Assembly (NCBI GenBank): GCA_003449595.1
Contig: DMHB01000062.1
Location: forward strand, 1 to 10,380
Direction of reading: 5' to 3'
Length of the DNA stretch: 10,380 bases
DNA from: Microscillaceae bacterium
Lineage (GTDB): Bacteria > Bacteroidota > Bacteroidia > Cytophagales > Microscillaceae
The first letter of the stretch is position 1. Each line of letters starts with the position of its first letter. Shown here in pieces: positions 9,201-10,380 of this stretch. The notes under the pieces were generated by a model that was given only the letters and a program-made list of their open reading frames with translations, was not told the DNA's origin and searched no databases. The position numbers were made by a program, and so were the translations under genes.

Positions 9201-9664
9201 TGGTGGTAAACAACGCCATTGTGTTGATTGACTACACCAATTTACTGCGCACACGCCGCAAAGCCGAGTTGGGCATCCCGCAAGAGTATGACCTGCCCAA
9301 CGAAGAGTTTTTGGTGTGTATCGCCGAAGCAGGTGGCAAACGTTTGCGTCCGGTATTGCTGACGGCCATCACCACCATTTTGGGTTTGGTGCCTCTGGCC
9401 GTCGGTCTGAACATCAACTTCATTACCTTACTTTCAGAGTTCAACGCCAATATTTATTTCGGTGGGCCGAATGTATCGTTTTGGGGGCCAATGGCTTGGA
9501 CGGTAATTTTCGGATTGACCTTTGCCACCTTCCTTACTTTGGTGATTGTGCCGGTAATGTATTTGCTGACCGATAAGCTGAAATTTAAGCGCAAGACATA
9601 TACCAAGCCGCAAATCAAAACACAGCCTGTAGAAGATGAAAAATCGGAGGTGTTGGCAGCCTAA
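6218..9664 (+). CDS. RND superfamily efflux permease, AcrB/HAE1-like
   Basis: An inner-membrane proton/substrate antiporter of 1148 residues, the motor of the pump; AcrB has about 1050. The first membrane helix is at about 21-38, followed by a porter domain (about 40-340) and membrane helices from about 344 to 495 that include LGMLVDNGIVVVEN (403-416, TM4). Two further hydrophobic stretches at about 511-527 and 531-550 have no counterpart in AcrB. The second half starts with a helix at about 582-604, then a second porter domain (about 615-925) and the last helices (930-1117), including GVVVNNAIVLIDYTNLL. The relay is atypical: Asp408 is kept, but the next residue is Asn409 rather than Asp, and Asn998 stands where AcrB has Lys940. 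The motifs do not match the CusA heavy-metal class, so a multidrug or other amphiphile substrate is more likely. It is the last gene of the operon, with the terminator 47 nt downstream. Confidence 0.96.
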   Translation: MSNKPLQKEFGLSSLSVDNRVSVVILSIIITIFGIISYNSMPKESFPEIVIPQIYVGTIYPGNSPTDMENLITRHIEKELKSLNGVKKITSTSIQDYSTIIIEFNPNVKIPKALQDVKDAVDKAKSNLPNDLDKDPNVFDINFSDMPILNINLSGNYSTAELKSYGEYLEEEIEKLSEVSKADVKGGQKREIRIDADVYKMEARQVSFNDIENAIKGENVAISGGNILEQEVRRSIRVDGEFRSVDDIKQVIVKNEAQKPVYLQDIAEVTDSYEERSSYARSSKLPVVSVDVVKRSGENLLDATDKIKEIIKKAQAKKFPKELKITLTNDQSRNVRSMVSDLENSIISGVILVVAVLMFFMGLRSALMVGIAIPLSMFISFIILNAMGITLNIMVLFSLILALGMLVDNGIVVVENIYRLMEEGYTLEKAIKEGVGEIAVPIISSTATTVAAFLPLVFWQGIMGQFMRYLPLTLIIVLASSLFVALVVNPAIAMLTTKLDTGESRVTRKNILFGSGFVLVSIVFYLTKSFTIANLLMATGVFFLLHIFFLSPASYWFQTKGLSYIEKGYERIIVFALSGKRPYFFFAGTVALLFISNYLLSVAGIKVLFFPDNQPNYVNVFIQKPIGTDIEITNKLTKQLEDRLVVILKPYDFMVEAVIAQVGEGTTDPEEGPNQGVTPNRARITISFADFDQRRGVSTNKILEEIREEVQKYPGALITVGKERNGPPVGPPINIELTGENYDKLITLADNIKKFIEEADIAGIEELKTDLETGKPELMVHVDRQKAQRFGLSSAQVALGIRTALFGREVSKFKDGKDDYPIQLRLKDDQRYSTDALLNQAVVFRDNKGQMKQVPISAVATIEYTSSFGSVKRKDLNRIIALYSNVKEGYNPTEVVTQIQNLLKNYEMPEGFDMKFTGEQEEQNKTADFLGKALLLAIFMVFLIIVTQFNSITAPLVIMSSVVFSIIGVFLGIAIFQMDFVILMTGIGIISLAGVVVNNAIVLIDYTNLLRTRRKAELGIPQEYDLPNEEFLVCIAEAGGKRLRPVLLTAITTILGLVPLAVGLNINFITLLSEFNANIYFGGPNVSFWGPMAWTVIFGLTFATFLTLVIVPVMYLLTDKLKFKRKTYTKPQIKTQPVEDEKSEVLAA

Positions 9665-9711
9665 AAAGCCCAAATTATATTGAAAATCCTTTGCGTGCTA
9701 TGCGCTTCATT

Positions 9712-9750
9712 GCTTCCCGAGAGAATACAAACCTTTCGGGAAGCTTTTTT
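9712..9750 (+). terminator. Rho-independent terminator of the efflux operon
   Basis: GCTTCCCGA at 9712-9720 pairs perfectly with TCGGGAAGC at 9736-9744. The stem extends inward by three more pairs (one G:T) to about 12 bp, leaving a 9-nt loop. It is followed directly by six T at 9745-9750. It lies 47 nt after the permease stop codon and separates the operon from the toxin-antitoxin module. There is no matching run on the other side for minus-strand termination. Confidence 0.9.
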
Positions 9751-9823
9751 GTGCCCGTAGCAAAGTCTTTTGGCAGTGTAAAACAACTCGCACGGCGGAA
9801 GAAAAAGTTGGCAATATATCTAT

Positions 9824-9833
9824 CGTAATTACG
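9824..9833. promoter_or_regulatory. Candidate operator: perfect 10-bp palindrome upstream of the antitoxin gene
   Basis: CGTAATTACG is a perfect palindrome 33 nt before the antitoxin start, and a further GTAA follows at 9836-9839. MazE-type antitoxins have an AbrB-like dimeric DNA-binding domain and usually repress their own promoter at palindromes, so this is a plausible operator. I could not identify a convincing TAnnTTTG promoter next to it. Confidence 0.35.
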
Positions 9834-9866
9834 TTGTAAATACAGTAGTCTAAAATTTTGATGTAT

Positions 9867-10103
9867 ATGCAGGTTTCTATAATCCAAATTGGCAACTCGA
9901 AGGGCATACGGCTCAGTAAAACCCTCTTAGAAAAATACCACATAACCGACAAGGTAGAGCTTATTTTAGAAGAGGATTGTATCGTCATCAAATCCGTGGC
10001 TGAGCCACGAAAAGACTGGGACGCAGCTTTTGCAGCCATGCACCGCAACGGAGATGATAAATTGCTCATCGATGGTGTTTTTGAAGATGAAAGTTGGGAC
10101 TAA
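9867..10103 (+). CDS. mazE: MazE-like antitoxin (AbrB/SpoVT domain)
   Basis: A 78-residue antitoxin expected to bind and neutralise the downstream toxin and to bind operator DNA as a dimer. The N-terminal swapped-hairpin domain is recognised by QIGNSKGIRLSKTLLEKY (about 7-24) followed by a KVELILEEDCIVIKS strand region. The C-terminal tail, from about residue 51, is Asp/Glu-rich and ends DGVFEDESWD, as expected for the flexible segment that wraps around MazF dimers. An ATG two codons upstream (9861) and a TTG at 9858 are also possible starts. I prefer 9867 because MQVSIIQIGNS is the usual beginning. The toxin gene starts 2 nt after the stop codon, so the two are co-transcribed and probably translationally coupled. 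Confidence 0.88.
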   Translation: MQVSIIQIGNSKGIRLSKTLLEKYHITDKVELILEEDCIVIKSVAEPRKDWDAAFAAMHRNGDDKLLIDGVFEDESWD

Positions 10104-10105
10104 GT

Positions 10106-10380
10106 ATGACAGACTATCTACAATATGAAATTGTTGTTGTCAATTTAGACCCAACAGTGGGTAGCGAAATCAAGAAAAAACGCCCCTGTTTGATAGTTTC
10201 GCCCGACGAAATGAACAAGCACTTGTCAACAGTAGTAGTTTGTCCCATCACCTCACAGTCAAAAAACTACCCTACAAGAGTTAGTTTTGATTTGGAAGGG
10301 GAAACTAATTGGATAGTAATAGATCAAATTCGAACCAAAGACAAGAGTCGAGTTACTAAAACCCTCGGACAATTAGACAA
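10106..10380 (+). CDS. mazF: MazF/PemK-like toxin, endoribonuclease (3' end cut by window)
   Basis: 91 codons of a PemK/MazF toxin; the frame is open at the right edge. The family cleaves single-stranded RNA at short specific sequences and halts translation. Visible features are an opening beta strand (YEIVVVNLDPTVGSE), then KKKRPCLIVSPDEMN with Arg26, and VVVCPITS with Thr49. These two residues sit where the catalytic Arg and Thr of MazF lie (R25 and T48 in the B. subtilis enzyme). The later motif VIDQIRTKDKSRV is also typical of the family. Only about the last 20 residues are probably missing. It starts 2 nt after the antitoxin stop. The visible part shows no lesion, so the toxin is probably intact; its cleavage site cannot be inferred. 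Confidence 0.88.
   Translation, partial: MTDYLQYEIVVVNLDPTVGSEIKKKRPCLIVSPDEMNKHLSTVVVCPITSQSKNYPTRVSFDLEGETNWIVIDQIRTKDKSRVTKTLGQLD

Noticed and set aside
9851..9860. TAAAATTTTG just before the antitoxin start as a promoter
   Set aside because: The spacing within the box does not fit TAnnTTTG, and it would leave essentially no leader.
9675..9887. A minus-strand open frame of 70 codons in the gap between the permease and the antitoxin
   Set aside because: It spans the plus-strand terminator hairpin and the antitoxin start, has no recognisable domain, and looks like a chance frame.

Overview
The window looks like a chromosomal segment of a Bacteroidota bacterium, probably of the Cytophagales type, though I cannot name a species. 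The evidence is two promoter boxes of the Bacteroidota form TAnnTTTG (one with a TTG element at the right distance), no clear Shine-Dalgarno sequences at the gene starts, moderate GC content, and proteins that read like the Bacteroidota versions of their families.

Layout. Positions 1-2787 (minus strand) hold most of a large soluble hybrid sensor histidine kinase: three PAS-like domains, HisKA, HATPase, a receiver, and the beginning of a probable Hpt domain that runs off the left edge. A short divergent intergenic region (2788-3018) carries a promoter box for each direction. I saw no gene or RNA in it. Positions 3019-9664 (plus strand) form one compact operon for a tripartite RND multidrug-type efflux pump: a TetR/AcrR regulator, a TolC-like outer membrane channel that overlaps the regulator by 29 nt, a lipoprotein periplasmic adaptor, and an AcrB-like RND permease. 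A strong intrinsic terminator (9712-9750) closes it. From 9867 to the right edge lies a MazEF-type toxin-antitoxin pair: the antitoxin is complete and the toxin is cut by the window end. A perfect 10-bp palindrome lies upstream of the pair.

How the genes work together. The TetR protein probably represses its own promoter and so the whole pump. The permease, adaptor and channel would form an envelope-spanning, proton-driven export complex. The kinase is divergent and may or may not be linked to the pump; nothing in the sequence proves a link. MazE and MazF form an independent module beyond the terminator.

No undescribed system is evident. The most unusual points are an RND permease with an apparent extra pair of membrane segments between its two halves and non-canonical residues at the proton-relay positions, a TetR gene that seems to start at TTG just downstream of a well-formed promoter, and an adaptor with a second, membrane-proximal coiled coil.
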